Below, piece after piece: positions 9,488 through 23,165 of a stretch of DNA of 64,000 nt. Numbering within the stretch: position 1 is the first letter of the stretch; each line of letters begins with the position of its first letter. The DNA lies in contig JARWKL010000006.1 of NCBI GenBank assembly GCA_029961685.1, positions 17,485,276 through 17,549,275 of the forward strand. Direction: 5' to 3'. The DNA is from Aristolochia californica (Eukaryota > Streptophyta > Magnoliopsida > Piperales > Aristolochiaceae). A program made the position numbers and the translations under genes. The notes below the pieces were generated by a model. The model was given only the letters and a program-made list of their open reading frames with translations, made no database searches and had not been told where the DNA came from.

Positions 9488-11045
9488 TCCCCGCCCTATT
9501 CCAATGATTGTAAAACCCTATATATAAAAAACTAAAAGTGTTTACAATCCTTAAAAATTACAGATATTTTTTTGGAATTTTCTCTCTCAGCATTTGTGCA
9601 TTTCCATTTTGGATGTTCAATTTTTTTTTAAATCCAAACTTGAGTTTTCTCCCACCCATTTTTCTTGTAAACAAAAAGATAAGGCAAATAGATCACAAAA
9701 AAATGAAAATTTTAGAGTTTATGTATGCAAAAAATTGTAAAATATAATAAATGTAAGTGAAGAAAATTATTTCACGCACTAAAAATGAACACCAAAGTTT
9801 TGTTATCCATGTTTGGGAAATTCCACAAGTATAGCTCGGTGGAATGCAAATGACCTAATGATTAGAAATATTCAAGGAGTAGAAAAAAATTAACTTCTTA
9901 AGTTAACGTGCGGTGGGATATTTACTTTTTGCCTATAATACAAAAAGCAGACCTAACAATCATAGATCATTGTTAAATATTTTGATCGATTAATGATGAG
10001 TAACGGCTATAATTTTTGTTAGAAATGACGTAAGGTTTGGGAGTCAACACTCTGTTTAAAATGCATCGCCCCTCCTCTTCCTATGATTGCAAAACCAAAT
10101 ATACAAAAAAATAAAAACTGTATACAGTCCTTAAAAATCACAAATACTTTTTGGAATTATCTCTCTCAGCATTTGAGCATTTCCATTTTGGATGTTCAAT
10201 TTTTTTTCAAATCCAAACTTGAGTTTTCACTCTCCCATTTTTCTCGTAAACAAAACGATAAGGCAAAAAGATCACAACAAAAGGAAAATTTTAGAGTTTA
10301 TGTATACAAAAAATTGAAAACTATAATAAATTTAAGTGAAGAAAATTATTTCACGCAATTGAAATGAACACCAAAGTTTTGTTATCCATGTTTGGGAAAT
10401 TCTACTAGTAATACCCCTAATAACTCGGTGGAATTTTATCAGAAAGATAATTCTATTTGATCCTAACATGTTTTAAATGTGGTGGATATGCATGCCTGAA
10501 ACATGTTGAAGATGCAAATCACTTAATGATCAAAAAATTTCGAGTAGAAAAAATTAAATTCTCCAGTCAACGTGTGGTGGGATATTTACCAGAGCCAATC
10601 AACCCACTTTTTGCCTATTTTACAAAAAGCGAACCTAACAATCATAGATCATCGTAAAGATTTTGCTCGATTAATGATGTGTAATGGCTATTATTTTTTT
10701 TAGAAATGACTTATGGTTTGGGAGTAAACAGTCAGTTAAAAATGCCTCGCCCCCTCGTTCCGATGATTGCAAAATCCAATATATAAAAAACTAAAAGAGT
10801 TTCCAACCTTTAAGAATCAAAGATACTTTTTGGAAGTATCTCTCTCAGCATTTTTGCATTTCCATCTTGGGAGTTCAATTTTTTTTCAAATTCAAACTTG
10901 AGTTTTCACTCTCCCATTTTATTCATAAACAAAAAGATAAGGCAAATAGATCACAAAAAAATGAAAATCATAGAGTTTATGTATGCAAAAAACTTAAAAC
11001 TATAATAAATGTAAGTGAAGAAAATGATTTCATGCACTAAAAATG

Positions 11046-12600
11046 AACACCAAAGTTTTGTTATCCATGTTTGGGAAATTCCACTAGTACAACCCCCAAT
11101 AGCTTGGTGGAATTTTATAAGAAAGAGATTTCTAATTAATCCTTACATGTTTTAAATGTGGTGGATATGCATGACTAAAACATGCTGAAGATGCAAATGA
11201 CCAAATGATCCAAAAATTTGAAGTAGTTGAAAAAATTAAATTCTCTAGTTAACATGCGGTGGGATATTTACAAAAGCCAAACAACCCACTTTTTGCCTAT
11301 TTTAAAAAAAGCGGACCTAACAATCATAGATCATCGTAAATGTTTTGATTGATTAATGATGTGTAACGGCTATAATTTTTGTTAGAAATGACTTATGGTT
11401 TGGGAGTCAATACTTTGTTCAAAAAGCCTCGCTCCCCCTCCCCCCCCCCCCCCCAACCCCTTCTCCCGCTTTTCCAATGATTGCAAAACCCAATATATAA
11501 AAAACTAAAAGAGTTTACAATCCTTAGAAATCACAGATACTTTTTGGAAGTACCACTCTCAGCTTTTGTGCATTTCCAGTTTGGATGTTCAACTGTTTTT
11601 CAAATCCAAACTTGAGTTTTCACTCTCCCATTTTATTCATAAACAAAAAGATAAGGAAAATAGATCACAAAAAATGAAAATCATACAGTTTATGTATCCA
11701 AAAAATTGAAAACTATGATAAATGTAAGTGAAGAAAATGATTTCATGCACTAAAAATGAACACCAAAGTTTTGTTATCCATGTTTGGGAAATTCCACTAG
11801 TACGACCCCCAATAGCTTGGTGGAATTTTATAAGAAAGAGATTTCTAATTAATCCTTACATGTTTTAAATGTGGTGGATATGCATGACTAAAACATGCTG
11901 AAGATGCAAATGACCAAATGATCCAAAAATTTGAAGTAGTTGAAAAAATTAAATTCTCTAGTTAACATGCGGTGGGATATTTACAAAAGCCAAACAACCC
12001 ACTTTTTGCCTATTTTAAAAAAGCGGACCTAACAATCATAGATCATCGTAAATGTTTTGATTGATTAATGATGTGTAACGGATATGATTTTTTTTAGAAA
12101 TGACTTATGGTTTGGGAGTCAATACTTTATTCAAAAAGCCTCGTTCCCCCCACCCCCCCCAACCCCCTCTCCCGCTTTTCCGATGATTGCAAAACCCAAT
12201 ATATAAAAAACTAAAAGAGTTTACAATCCTTAGAAATAAGAGATACTCTTTGGAAGTACCACTCTCAGCTTTTGTGCATTTCCAGTTTGGATGTTCAATT
12301 TTTTTTAAAATCCAAACTTGAGTTTTCACTCTCCCATTTTATTCATAAACAAAAAGATAAGGAAAATAGATCACAAAAAATGAAAATCATACAGTTTATG
12401 TATCCAAAAAATTGAAAACTATGATAAATGTAAGTGAAGAAAATGATTTCATGCACTAAAAATGAACACCAAAGTTTTGTTATCCATGTTTGGGAAATTC
12501 CACTAGTACAACCCCCAATAGCTTGGTGGAATTTTATAAGAAAGAGATTTCTAATTAATTCTAACATGGTTTAAATGTGGTGGATATGCATGCCTAAAAC
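11046..12600 (+). repeat. Recent tandem duplication of one monomer (periods 713 and 706 bp)
   Basis: Units beginning at 11046 and 11759 share many variants not seen elsewhere. Examples are CATGCTGAAGATGCAAATGACC, TTTGAAGTAGTTGAAAAAAT, TACAAAAGCCAAACAACCC and CTCAGCTTTTGTGCATTTCC. The match continues into the first part of the unit at 12465. Similarity is far higher than between typical neighbours, so this is a late local amplification. Confidence 0.85.
11440..11454 (+). repeat. Poly(C) tract, 15 nt
   Basis: Pure C run inside a longer C-rich stretch (11431-11468). The sister copy at about 12146-12167 has shorter C runs broken by A. Confidence 0.9.
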
Positions 12601-14199
12601 ATGTTGAAGATGCAAATGACCTAATGATCCAAAAATTTTGAGTAGAAAAAATTAAAATTTGAAGTTAACGTGGGGTGGGATATTTACTAGAGCCAAATAA
12701 CCAACTTTTTGCCCATTTTACAAAAAGCGAACCTAACAATCATAGATCACTGTAAATATTTTGATCGATTAGTGATGTGTAACGGCTATAATTTTTGTTA
12801 AAAATGACTTATGGTTTGGGAGTCAAACCTCAGTTAAAAATTCCTCGGCACCCCTCTTCTGATGATTGCAAAACCAAATATATAAAAAACTAAAAGAGTT
12901 TACAAACCTTAAAAATCACAAATACTTTTTGGAATTATATCTCTCAGCATTTGTGCATTTCCATTTTGGATGATAAATTTTTTTTCAAATCCGAAATTGT
13001 GTTTTCACTCTCCCATTTTTCTTGTAACCACAAAGATAAGGCAAATACATCACAACAAAATGAAAATTTTAGAATTTATGTATGCAAAATATTGAAAACT
13101 ATAATAAATTTAAGGGAAGAAAATTATTTAACGCACTAAAAATGAAAACCAAAGTTTTGTTATCCATGTTTGGGAAATTCCACCAAGCTGTAATTGCTTG
13201 GTGGAATTTTATAAGAAAGTGATTTCTAATTGATCCTAACATGTTTTAAATGTGGTGGATATGCATGCCTAAAACATGTTGAAGATGCAAATGACCAAAT
13301 GATCCAAAAATATCAAGGAGTTGAAAAAATTAAATTCTCAAGTTAACGTGTAGGGGGATATTTACCAGTGCCAAAAAACCCACTTTTTACCTATTTTAAA
13401 AAAAGCGGACCTAACATTAATAGATCATCTTAAATGTTTTGATCGGTTAATGTTCTGTAACGGCTATAATTTTTGTTAGAAATGACTTAAGGTTGGGACA
13501 CAACGCTCAGTTAAAAATGCCTCGCCCCACTCTTCCGATTATTGCAAAACCCAATATATAAAAAACTAAAAGAGTTTACAATCCTTAAAAATCACAGATA
13601 CTTTTTGGAATTTCCTCGCTCAGCATTTGTGCAATTCTAATTTGGATGTTCACTTATTTTTCAAATCCAAACTTGAGTTTTCACTCTCCCATTTTTCTTG
13701 TAAACAAAAAGATAAGGCAAATAGATCACAACAAAATGAAAATTTTAAGAGTTTATGTATGCAAAAAATTGAAAACTATAAAAAATGTAAGTGAAGAAAA
13801 TTATTTCATGCACTAAAAATGAACACCAAAGTTTTGTTCTCGATGTTTTTGTTATTGATGATGTAAATGACCTAATGATCCAAAAAATTCAAGGAGTAGA
13901 AAAAATTAATTTCTCAAGTTAACTTGCGGTGGGTGATTTACTAGAGCCAAACAACCCACTTTTTGCCTTTTTTAAGAAAAGCGGACCTAACAATCATAGA
14001 TCATTGTAAATGTTTTGATCGATTAATGATGTGTTACGGTAGTAATTTTTGTTAGAAATGCCTTATGGTTTGGGAGTCAACACTCAGTTAAAAATGCCTC
14101 GCTCCCCCTTTTATAAAAACCTAATATATATAAAAAGTAAAAGAGTTTACAATCCTTAATAATCACAGATACTTTTCGGAATTACCTCTCTTAGCATTT

Positions 14200-16740
14200 T
14201 TGTGCATTTCCATTTATGATGTTCAATTTTTTTTTCAAATCCATACTTGAGTTTCCACTCTCCCTTTATTCTCGTAAACAAAAATATATGGCAAATAAAT
14301 CACAAAAAAATGAAAATTTTTGAGTTTATGTATTAAAAATATTGAAAACTATAATAAATAAGTGATGAAAATTATTTCACGCACTAAAAATGAACACCAA
14401 AGATTTGTTATCCATATTTGGGAAATTCCACGAGTACAACCCCTAATAATATGGTGGAATTTTATAAGAAAGATATTTCTAATTAATCCTAACATGTATT
14501 AAATGAGGTGGATATGCATACCTGAAACATGTTGAAGATGCAATTGACCTAATTATCCAAAAATTTCAAGTAGTAGAAAAAATTAAATTCTCAAGTTTAC
14601 GTGCTGTGGGATATTTACCCTAGCCAAACAACTGACTTTTTGCCTATTTTAAAAAAAGCGGACCTAACAATCATAGATCTTCATAAATGTTTGCATCGAT
14701 TAATGATGTGTAACGGCTATAATTTTTGTCAGAAATGACTTATGCTTTGGGGGTCTAAACTTAGTTAAAAATGCCTCGCCCCCCTCTTCCGATGGTTGCA
14801 AAACCCAAAAAATAAAAAACTGAAAGAGTTAAAAATCGTTAAAAATCACAGATACTTTTTGTAATTACCTCTCTCAACTTTTTTGCATTTCAATTTTGGA
14901 TGTTCAATTTTTTTTCAAATCCAAACTTGAGTTTTCACTCTCCCATTTTTCTCGTAAACAAAAAGATAAGGCAAATAAATCACAACCAAATAAAAATTTT
15001 AGAGTTTATGTATGCAAAAAATTGAAAACTATAATAAATGTACGTGAAGAAAATTATTTCATGCACTAAAAATGAAGACCAAAATTTTGTTATCCATGTT
15101 TGGGAAATTCCATTAGTACAACTCCTAATAGCTTGGTGGAATTTTATAAGAAAGAGATTTCTAATTGATCCTAACATCATTTAAATGTGGTGGATATGCG
15201 TGCCTGAAACATGTTGAAGATTTAAATGACCTAATGATCCAATAATTTCAAGGAGTCAAAAAAATTAAATTCTCAAATTAACGTGCGGTGGGATATTTAC
15301 CAGAGCCAAACAACCCACTTTTTGCCTATTTTACATAAAGCAGACCTAACAATCATATATCATCGTAAATGTTTTGATCAATTAATGATGTGTAACGGTT
15401 ATAATTTTTGTTAGAAATGACTTATGGTTTGGGAGTCAACACTCAATTAAAAATGCCTCGCCACCTCTCTTCTGATTATTGCAAAATCTAATATATAAAA
15501 AACTAAAAAATTTTACCATCCTTATAAATCACATATGCTTTTTGGAATTATCTCTCTCAGGAATTTTGCATTTCCATTTTAGATGATTAATTTTTTTTCA
15601 AATCCGAGCTTGAGTTTTCATTCTCTGTTTTTCTCGTAAACAAAAATAGAAGCCAAATAGATCACAACAAAATAGAAATTTTAGAGTTTAAGTATGCAAA
15701 AAATTAAAAACTAGAATAAATATTAGTGATGAAAATTATTTCATGTACTAAAAATGAACACTAAATTATGTTATCCATGTTTGGGAAATTCCACTAGTAC
15801 AACCCCTAAAACCTTAGTAAAATTTTATAAGAAAGAGATTTCTATTTGATCCTAACATGTTTTAAATGTGGTGGATATGCATGCCTAAAATGTGTTGAAG
15901 ATGCAAATGACCTAATGATCCAAAAATTTCAACGAGTAGAAAAAATTAAATTCTAAAGTTAACCTACGGTGGGATATTTATCAGAGCCAAACAACCCACT
16001 TTTTGCCAATTTTACAAAAAGCGGACCTAACAAACATAGATCATCGTAATTGGTTTGATCAATTAATGTTGTATAATGGCTAAATATTTTATTAGAAATG
16101 ACTTATGGTTTGGGAGTCAACACTCAGTTAAAAAAGCCTCGCCCCCCCTTTTACGATGATTGAAAAACCCAATATATAAAAAAATTAAAGAGTTTACAAT
16201 CCTTAAAAATCACATATACTTTTTGGAATTACCTCTCTCAGCATTTTTGCATTTTCATTTATGACGTTCAATTTTTTTTCAAATCCAAACTTGAGTTTTC
16301 ACTCTTCCATTTTTCTCGTAAACAAAAAGATATGGCAAATAGGTTACAACAAAATGAAAATTTTAGAGTTTATGTATCAAAAATATAGAAAACTATAACA
16401 AATAAGTGAAGAAAATTATTTCACGTACTAAAATGAACACCAAAGATTTGTTATCCATATTTGGGAAATTCCAGGAGTACAAACCCTAATAGTTTGTTGG
16501 AATTTTATAAGAAAGAGATTTCTAATTAATCCTAACATGTATTAAATGTGGTGGATATGTATGCCTGAAACATGTTGAAGATGCAATTGACCTAATGATC
16601 CAAACATTTCAAGTGGACCTAACATTTCAAGTTCACGTGCGGTGGAGCCAAAACAACCCACTTTTTGCCGATTTTACAAAAAGCAGACCTAACAATCGTA
16701 GATCTTCATAAATGTTTTCATCGATTAATGATGTGTAACG
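14200..16740 (+). repeat. Higher-order repeat of three monomers (about 2043 bp)
   Basis: The stretch around the anchor at 14393 matches that around 16436. Private markers include ATAAATAAGTGA in place of the usual ATAAATGTAAGTGA, CCAAAGATTTGTTATCCATA, and CATGTATTAAATG. TTTATGATGTTCAA in the first copy corresponds to TTTATGACGTTCAA in the second. The spacing of 2043 bp is three monomers. Confidence 0.75.
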
Positions 16741-16805
16741 GGTATAATTTTTTTTAGAAATGACTTATGGTATGGGAGTCAACACTCACTTAAAAAAGGC
16801 TCGCC

Positions 16806-16806
<1 letters not shown>

Positions 16807-16836
<30 letters not shown>
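16807..16836 (+). repeat. Poly(C) tract, 30 nt
   Basis: Pure C run at the monomer's C-rich site, preceded by TCGCCA. Confidence 0.95.
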
Positions 16837-17473
16837 TTCTTCCGATGATTGCAAAACCATTATATAAAAAACTAAAAGAGTTTAAAAGCATTAAAAATCA
16901 TAGATACTTTTTGGAATTACCTCTCTCAGCATTTGCGCATTTATATTTTGGATGTTCAATTTTTTTTCAAATCCAAACTTGAGTTTTCACTCTCCCATTT
17001 TTCTTGTAAAAAAAAAGATAAGGCAAATAGATCACAACAAATTGAAAATTTTAGAGTTTATGCTTGCAAAAAATTGAAAAGTATTATAAATAAAAGTGAA
17101 GAAAATTATATTTCACACACTCAAAATGAACAACAAAGTTTTTTTATCCATGTTTGGGAAATTCCACAAGTACAAACTCCTAATAGCTTGATGGAATTTT
17201 ATAAGAAATTGATTTCTAATTAATCCTAACATGTTTTAAATGTGGTGGATAAGCATGACAGAAACATGTTGAAGATGCAAATTACCTCATGATGAGATAT
17301 TTACCTGAGCCAAACAATCGACTTTTTGCCTATTTTACAAAAAACGGACCTAAGATTCCAAGATCTTCATAAATGCTTTCATTGATTAATGATCTGTAAC
17401 GGCTATAATTTTTGTTAGAAATGACTTATGGTTTGGGGGTCAACACTAAGACAAAAATGCCTCCACCCCCCCA

Positions 17474-17492
17474 CCCCCCCCCCCCCCCCCCC
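17474..17492 (+). repeat. Poly(C) tract, 19 nt, with interrupted C run before it
   Basis: The C run 17466-17472 and the run 17474-17492 are separated by one A. Same monomer position as the other tracts. Confidence 0.93.
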
Positions 17493-18087
17493 TCTTCCAA
17501 TGATTGAAAAACCAAGTAAATAAAAAACTAAAAGAGTTAACAATCCTTAGCTTTTGTGAATTTCCATTTTGGATGTAAACAAAAAGATATGGCAAATAGA
17601 TCACAACAAAATGAAAATTTTAGAGTTTATGTATTCAAAAAATTAAAAACTATAGTAAATGTAAGTGAAGAAAATTATTTCACTCACTAAAAACGAACAC
17701 CAAAGTTTTTGTTATCCATGTTTGGGAAATTCCACTAGTACAACCCCTAATAGCTTGGTGGAATTTTATAAGAAAGAGATTTCTAACTGATCGTAACATG
17801 TTTTAAATGTGGTGGATATGCATGCCTAAAACATTTAGAAGATGCAAATGACCTAATGAGCCAAAAATTTCAAGGAGTAGAAAAAATTAAATTCTAAAGT
17901 TAGCATGCGGTGGGATATTTACTAGTGCCAAATAACCCACTTTTTGCCTATTTTACTAAAAGCGGACCTAACAATCATTGATCATCGTAAATGTGTTGAT
18001 CGATTAATGATGTGTAACGGATATAATATTTGTTAGAAATGACTTATGCTATGGAGTCAACACTCAGTTAAAAATGGCTCGCCCCCA

Positions 18088-18113
18088 CCCCCCCCCCCCC
18101 CCCCCCCCCCCCC
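18088..18113 (+). repeat. Poly(C) tract, 26 nt
   Basis: Pure C run directly upstream of the misplaced 24-nt copy at 18123-18146. Confidence 0.95.
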
Positions 18114-18122
18114 TTCCCCTCT

Positions 18123-18146
18123 TCAGCATTTGTGCATTTCCATTTT
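18123..18146 (+). repeat. Misplaced 24-nt copy of a downstream monomer segment
   Basis: The 24 nt beginning TCAGCATTTGTGCATTTCC are an exact copy of 18225-18248, their normal place in the same monomer. Here they replace the usual CCGATGATTGC box just after the poly(C) tract. This looks like a template switch or a slipped repair event started at the tract. Confidence 0.8.
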
Positions 18147-20899
18147 ATATAAAACCCATTATATAAAAAACTAAAAGAGTTTATAAGCCTTAAAAATCAC
18201 AGATACTTTTTGGAATTACCTCTCTCAGCATTTGTGCATTTCCATTTTGGATGTTCAATTTTTTTTTCAAATTCAAACTTGAGTTTTCACTCTCCCATTT
18301 TTCTCGTAAAAAAAAAAGATAAGGCAAATAGATCACAACAAATTGAAAATTTTAGAGTTTATTCTAGCAAAAAATTGAAAAGTATTATAAATAAAAGTGA
18401 AGAAAATTATTTCATGCACTAAAAATGAACACCAAATTTTGTTATCAATGTTTTGGAAATTCCACTAGTACAACCCCAAATAGCTTGGTGGAATTTTATA
18501 AGAAATTGATTTCTAATTAATCCTCACATGCTTTAAATGTGGTGGATATGCATGACAGAAACATGTTGAATATGCAAATGACCTAATGATCCAAAAATTT
18601 CAAGGAGTTGAAAAAAATTAAATTCTCAAGTTAACAGGCGGTGGAATATTTACCAGAGCCAAACAACTCATTTCTTGCCTATTTTTCAAAAAGCGGACCT
18701 AAATTTCATAGATCATCGTAAATGTTTTGATCAATTAATGATGTCTAAAGGCTAAATTTTTTTTAGAAATGACTTATGGTATGGGAGTCAACACTCAGTT
18801 CAAAATATAAGAAACTAAAAGAGTTTAAAATCCATAAAAATCACATATACTTTTTGGAATTACCTCTCTCAGCTTTTGTGCATTTCCATTTTGGATGTTC
18901 GATTTTTTTTCAAATCCAATCTTGAGTTTTCGCTCTCCCATTTTATTCGTAAAAAAAAAAGATAAGGCAAATAGATCACAATAAATTGAAAATCTTAAAG
19001 TTTATGTATCCAAAAAAATAAAAAATATAATAAATGTAAGTGAAGAAAATGAACACCAAAGTTTTGTTATCCATGTTTGGGAAAATCCACTAGTACAACC
19101 CCTAATAGCTTGGTAGAATTTGATAGGAAAAATATTTGTAATTGATCTTAACATTGTATAAATGTGGTGGATATGCATGCCTGAAGCATGTTGAAGTTGC
19201 AAATGACCTAACGATCCAAAAATTTCTAGTAAAAAAAATTAAATTCTCAAGTTAACGTGTGGTGGAATATTTACCAGAGCCAAATAACCCACTTTTTGCC
19301 TATTTTACAAAAAGCGGACCTAACAATCATAGATCATCGTAAATATTTTAATCAATTAATGATGTGTAACGGCTATAATTTTTGTTAGAAATGACTTATG
19401 GTTTGGAAGTCAACATTCTGTTAAAAATGCCTTGCCACCCCTCTTTCAATGATTGCAAAACCTAATATATAAAAAAACTAAAAGAGTTTACCATCCTTAA
19501 AAATCATAGATACTCTTTGGAATTATCTCTCTCAGCCATTTTACATTTCCATTTTGGATGATTAATTTTTTTTTCAAATCCGAACTTGAGTTTTCACTCT
19601 CCCATTTTTCTCATAAACAAAAATATAAGGCAAAGAGATTACTACAAAATAAAAATTTTGAGTTTAAGTATGCAAAAAATTGAAAACTATAATAAATATA
19701 AGTGAAGAAAATAATTTCACGCACCAAAAATGAACACCAAAGTTTTGTTATCCATGATTGGGAAATTCCACTAGTACAACCCCTAATAGCTTGGTGGAAT
19801 TTTGTAAGAAAAAGATTTCTAATTGATCCTAACATGTTTTGAAATGTTGTGGATATGCATGCTTGAAACATGTTGAAGTTGCAAATGACCGAATGAAGGA
19901 AAAATTTCAAGGAGTAGAAAAAATTAAATTCCCAAGTTAATGTGCGGTGGGATATTTACTAGAGAAAAACAACCAACTTTTTGCATACTTTACAAAATGC
20001 GGACCTAACAATCATAGATCATTGTAAATGTTTTGATCGATTAATGATGTGTAACGGCTATATTTTTTGTAAGAAAATACTTATGGTTTGGGAGTCAACA
20101 CTCAGGATTGATTGCACAACCCATTAAATAAAAAACTAAAAGAGTTTACAATCCTTGAAAAACATAGATACTTTTTGGAATTACCTCTCTTAGCATTTGT
20201 GCCTTTCCATTTTGGATTTTATATTTTTTTTCAAATCCAAACTTGAGTTTTCATTCTCCCATTTTTCTCATAAACAAAAAAAAGGTAAATAGATCACATA
20301 AAATGATAATTTTAGAGTTTATGCATGCAAAAAATTGAAAACTTTAATAAATATAAGTGAATAAAATTATTTCATGCACAAAGAATGAAGACCAAAGTTT
20401 TGTTATCCAATTTTGGGAAATTCCACTAGTACAACCCCTGATAGCTTGGTCGAATTTTATAAGAAATTGATTTCTAATTAATTCTAACATTTTTTAAATG
20501 TGGTGGATATACATGACTGAAACATGTTGAAGATGCAAATGATCTAATGATCCAAAAATTTCGAGTAGAACAAATTAAATTCTCAACTTAACATACGGTG
20601 GGATATTTACCAGATCCAGACAACCCACTTTTTGCCTATTTTACAAAAGCAAACCTAACAATCATAGATCATTGTAAATATTTTGATTGATTAATGATGT
20701 GTAACAGTTATAATTTTTGTTTGAAATGACTTATGGTTTGGGAGTCAACACTCAGTTAAAAACTCCTCACCACCCCTCTTCCGAAGATTGCAAAACCCAA
20801 TATAGAAAAAACTAAAAGAGTTTACAATCCTTAAAAATCACAGATACTTTTTGGAATTACCTCTCTCAAATTTTGTGCATTTCCATTTGGGATGTTCAA

Positions 20900-22440
20900 T
20901 TTTTTTTCAAATCCAAACTTGGGTTTTCACACTTCCATTTTTTCTCGTATACAAAAAGATAAGGCAAAAAGATCACAAAAAAATGAAAATCTTAGAATTT
21001 ATGTATGAAAAAAATTGAAAACTATAATAAATGTAAGTGAAGAAAATGATTTCACACACTAAAAATGAACACCAAAGTTTTGTTATCCATGTTTCGGAAA
21101 TTCCAATAGTACAACCCTTAATAGCTTGGTGGAATTTTATAAGAAAGAGATTTCTAATTGATCCTAACATGTTTTAAATTTGGTGGATATGCATGTCTAA
21201 AAAATGTTGAAGATGCAAATGACCTAATGATCAGAACATTTCGAGTAGAAAAAATTAAATTCTCTAGATAACATGATGTGGGATATATACTAGAGCCGAA
21301 TAACCCACTTTTTGCCTATTTTAAAAAAAGCGGACCTAATAATCATAGATCATCGTAAATGTTTTTATCCATAAATGACGTGTAATGGCTGAAATTTTTG
21401 TTAGAAATGATTGATGGTTTGAGAGTCAACACTCAGTTAAAAATGACTCAGCACCCCTCTTCTGATGGTTGCAAAACCCAATATATAAAAAACTAAAAGA
21501 GTTTACAATCCTTAAAAATCACAAATACTTTTTGGAATTATATCTCTCAACATATGTGCATTTCCATTTTGGATGATTAGTTTTTTTTCAAATCCTAAAT
21601 TGTGTTTTCACTCTCCCATTTTTCTCGTAAAAAAAAAAGATGAGGAAATACATTTCAACAAAATGAAAATTTTAGAATTTATGTATGCAATTAGTTGAAA
21701 ACTAAAATAAATGTAAGGGAAGAAAATTATTTAATGCACTAAAAATGAACACCAAATTTTTGTTATCCATGTTTGGGAAATTCCACCAGTACCACCCCTT
21801 CTAGTTTGGTGGAATTTTATAAGAAAGAGATTTCTAATTCATCCTAACATGTTTTAAATGTGGTGAATTTGCATGCCTTAAACATGTTGAAGATGTAAAT
21901 GACCAAATGATCCAACAATTTCAAGGAGTTGAAAAAAATTAAATTCTCCAGTTAACGTGCGGTGGGATAATTACCATAGCCAAACAAACCACTTTTTACA
22001 TATTTTAAAAAAAGCGGAACTAACATTCATAGATCATCATAAATGTTTTGATCAATTAATGATGTGTAACGGCTATAATTTTTGTTTGAAATGACTTGAG
22101 GGTTGGGAGTCAACACTCAGTTAAAAATGCCTCGCCCCCCTCTTCCGATGATTGCAAAACCTTGTGTTTTCACTCTCCCATTTTTCACGTAAACAAAAAG
22201 ATAAGGCAAATAGATCACAACAAAATGAAAATTTTAGAGTTTATGTAGGAAAAAAATTTTAAACTATAAAAAATGTAAGGGAAGAAAATTATTTCACACA
22301 CTAAAAATGAACACCAAAGTTTTGTTATCGATGTTTGGGAAATTCCACTAGTACAATCCCTAATAGCTTGGTGGAATTTTATAAGAAAGAAATTTCTAAT
22401 TGATCCTAACATGTTTTAAATGTGGTGGATAAGCATGTCT
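20900..22440 (+). repeat. Segment related to 12300-13900 (about 8.6 kb apart)
   Basis: Anchors 21068 and 21748 pair with 12465 and 13145, each exactly 8603 bp apart. Shared rare variants are GGATGAT(A/T)A in place of GGATGTTCA, AAATTGTGTTTTCACTC, GAATTATATCTCTCA, and AAGGGAAGAAAATTATTTAA. The similarity probably continues into the units at 13822 and 22310, which share a CGATGTTT variant, although each has its own deletion. Confidence 0.7.
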
Positions 22441-22699
22441 GAAACATGTTGATGATGTAACTGACCAATGATCCAAAAAATTCAAGGATTTGAAAAAATT
22501 AAATTCTCAAGTTAACTTGCGGTGGGATATTTTCCAGAGCCAAACTACCCACCTTTTGCCTATTTTAAAAAAAGTGGACCTAACAATCATAGATCATCGT
22601 AAATGTTTTGATCAATTAATGATGTTTAATGGCTATAATTTTTGTTAGAAATGACTTATGGTTTGGGAGTCAACACTCAGTTAAAAATGCCTCGCTGGC

Positions 22700-22880
22700 T
22701 CTTCCGACTTTTTGCCTATTTTACAAAAAGCGGACCTAACAATCATAGATCTTCGTAAATGTTTTCACCTATTAATGATGTGTAACGGCTATAATTTTTG
22801 TTAGAAATGACATATGGTTTGGGGGTCAACACTCAGTTAAAAATACCTCGGCCCCCCCTCTCCTCCACTCCCCCCTCTTC
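22700..22880 (+). repeat. Extra partial monomer at a rearrangement junction
   Basis: After CTCGCTGGCTCTTCCGA the sequence jumps back to CTTTTTGCCTATTTTAC, a box that normally lies about 150-180 bp upstream of the C-rich site. The region up to the next C-rich site is therefore present twice, and the anchor spacing across it is 856 bp. This is the signature of unequal exchange between misaligned monomers. Confidence 0.8.
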
Positions 22881-23165
22881 CAATGATTGCAAAACCCAAT
22901 AAATAAACAACTAAAAGAGTTTAAAATCATTAAAAATCACAGATACTTATTTGAATTATCTCTCCTAACATTTGTGAAGTTCCATTTTGGCTGTTCAATT
23001 TTTTTTCAAATCCAAACTTGAGTTTTCACTCTCCCATTTTTCTCGTAAACAAAAAGATAAGGCAAATAGATCACAACAAAATGAAAATTTTAGAGTTTAT
23101 GTATGCAAAAAATTGAAAACTATAACAAATATAAGGGAAGAAAATTATTTCACGCACTAAAAATG

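Larger units (their letters stand above)
8774..14300 (+). repeat. Satellite array, right block, part 1
   Basis: The monomer interrupted at 3158 resumes here. Anchors start at 9089, 9788, 10367, 11046, 11759, 12465, 13145 and 13822. From 2794 to 9089, less the element and one target duplication, the spacing is 680, the normal value. The 579-bp unit 9788-10367 has two deletions: one removes the stretch containing inverted repeat 2 near 9855, and one removes about 20 bp near 9929. No gene is seen; open frames of 60-94 codons are satellite frames. Confidence 0.96.
14301..19000 (+). repeat. Satellite array, right block, part 2
   Basis: Anchors start at 14393, 15075, 15757, 16436, 17129, 17696 and 18428. 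Short spacings, 571 (13822-14393) and 567 (17129-17696), reflect internal deletions, at about 13860 in the first case and at about 17290 and 17550 in the second. Units at 14393 and 16436 form a 2043-bp repeat, and three of the longer poly(C) tracts lie here. No gene is seen. Confidence 0.96.
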
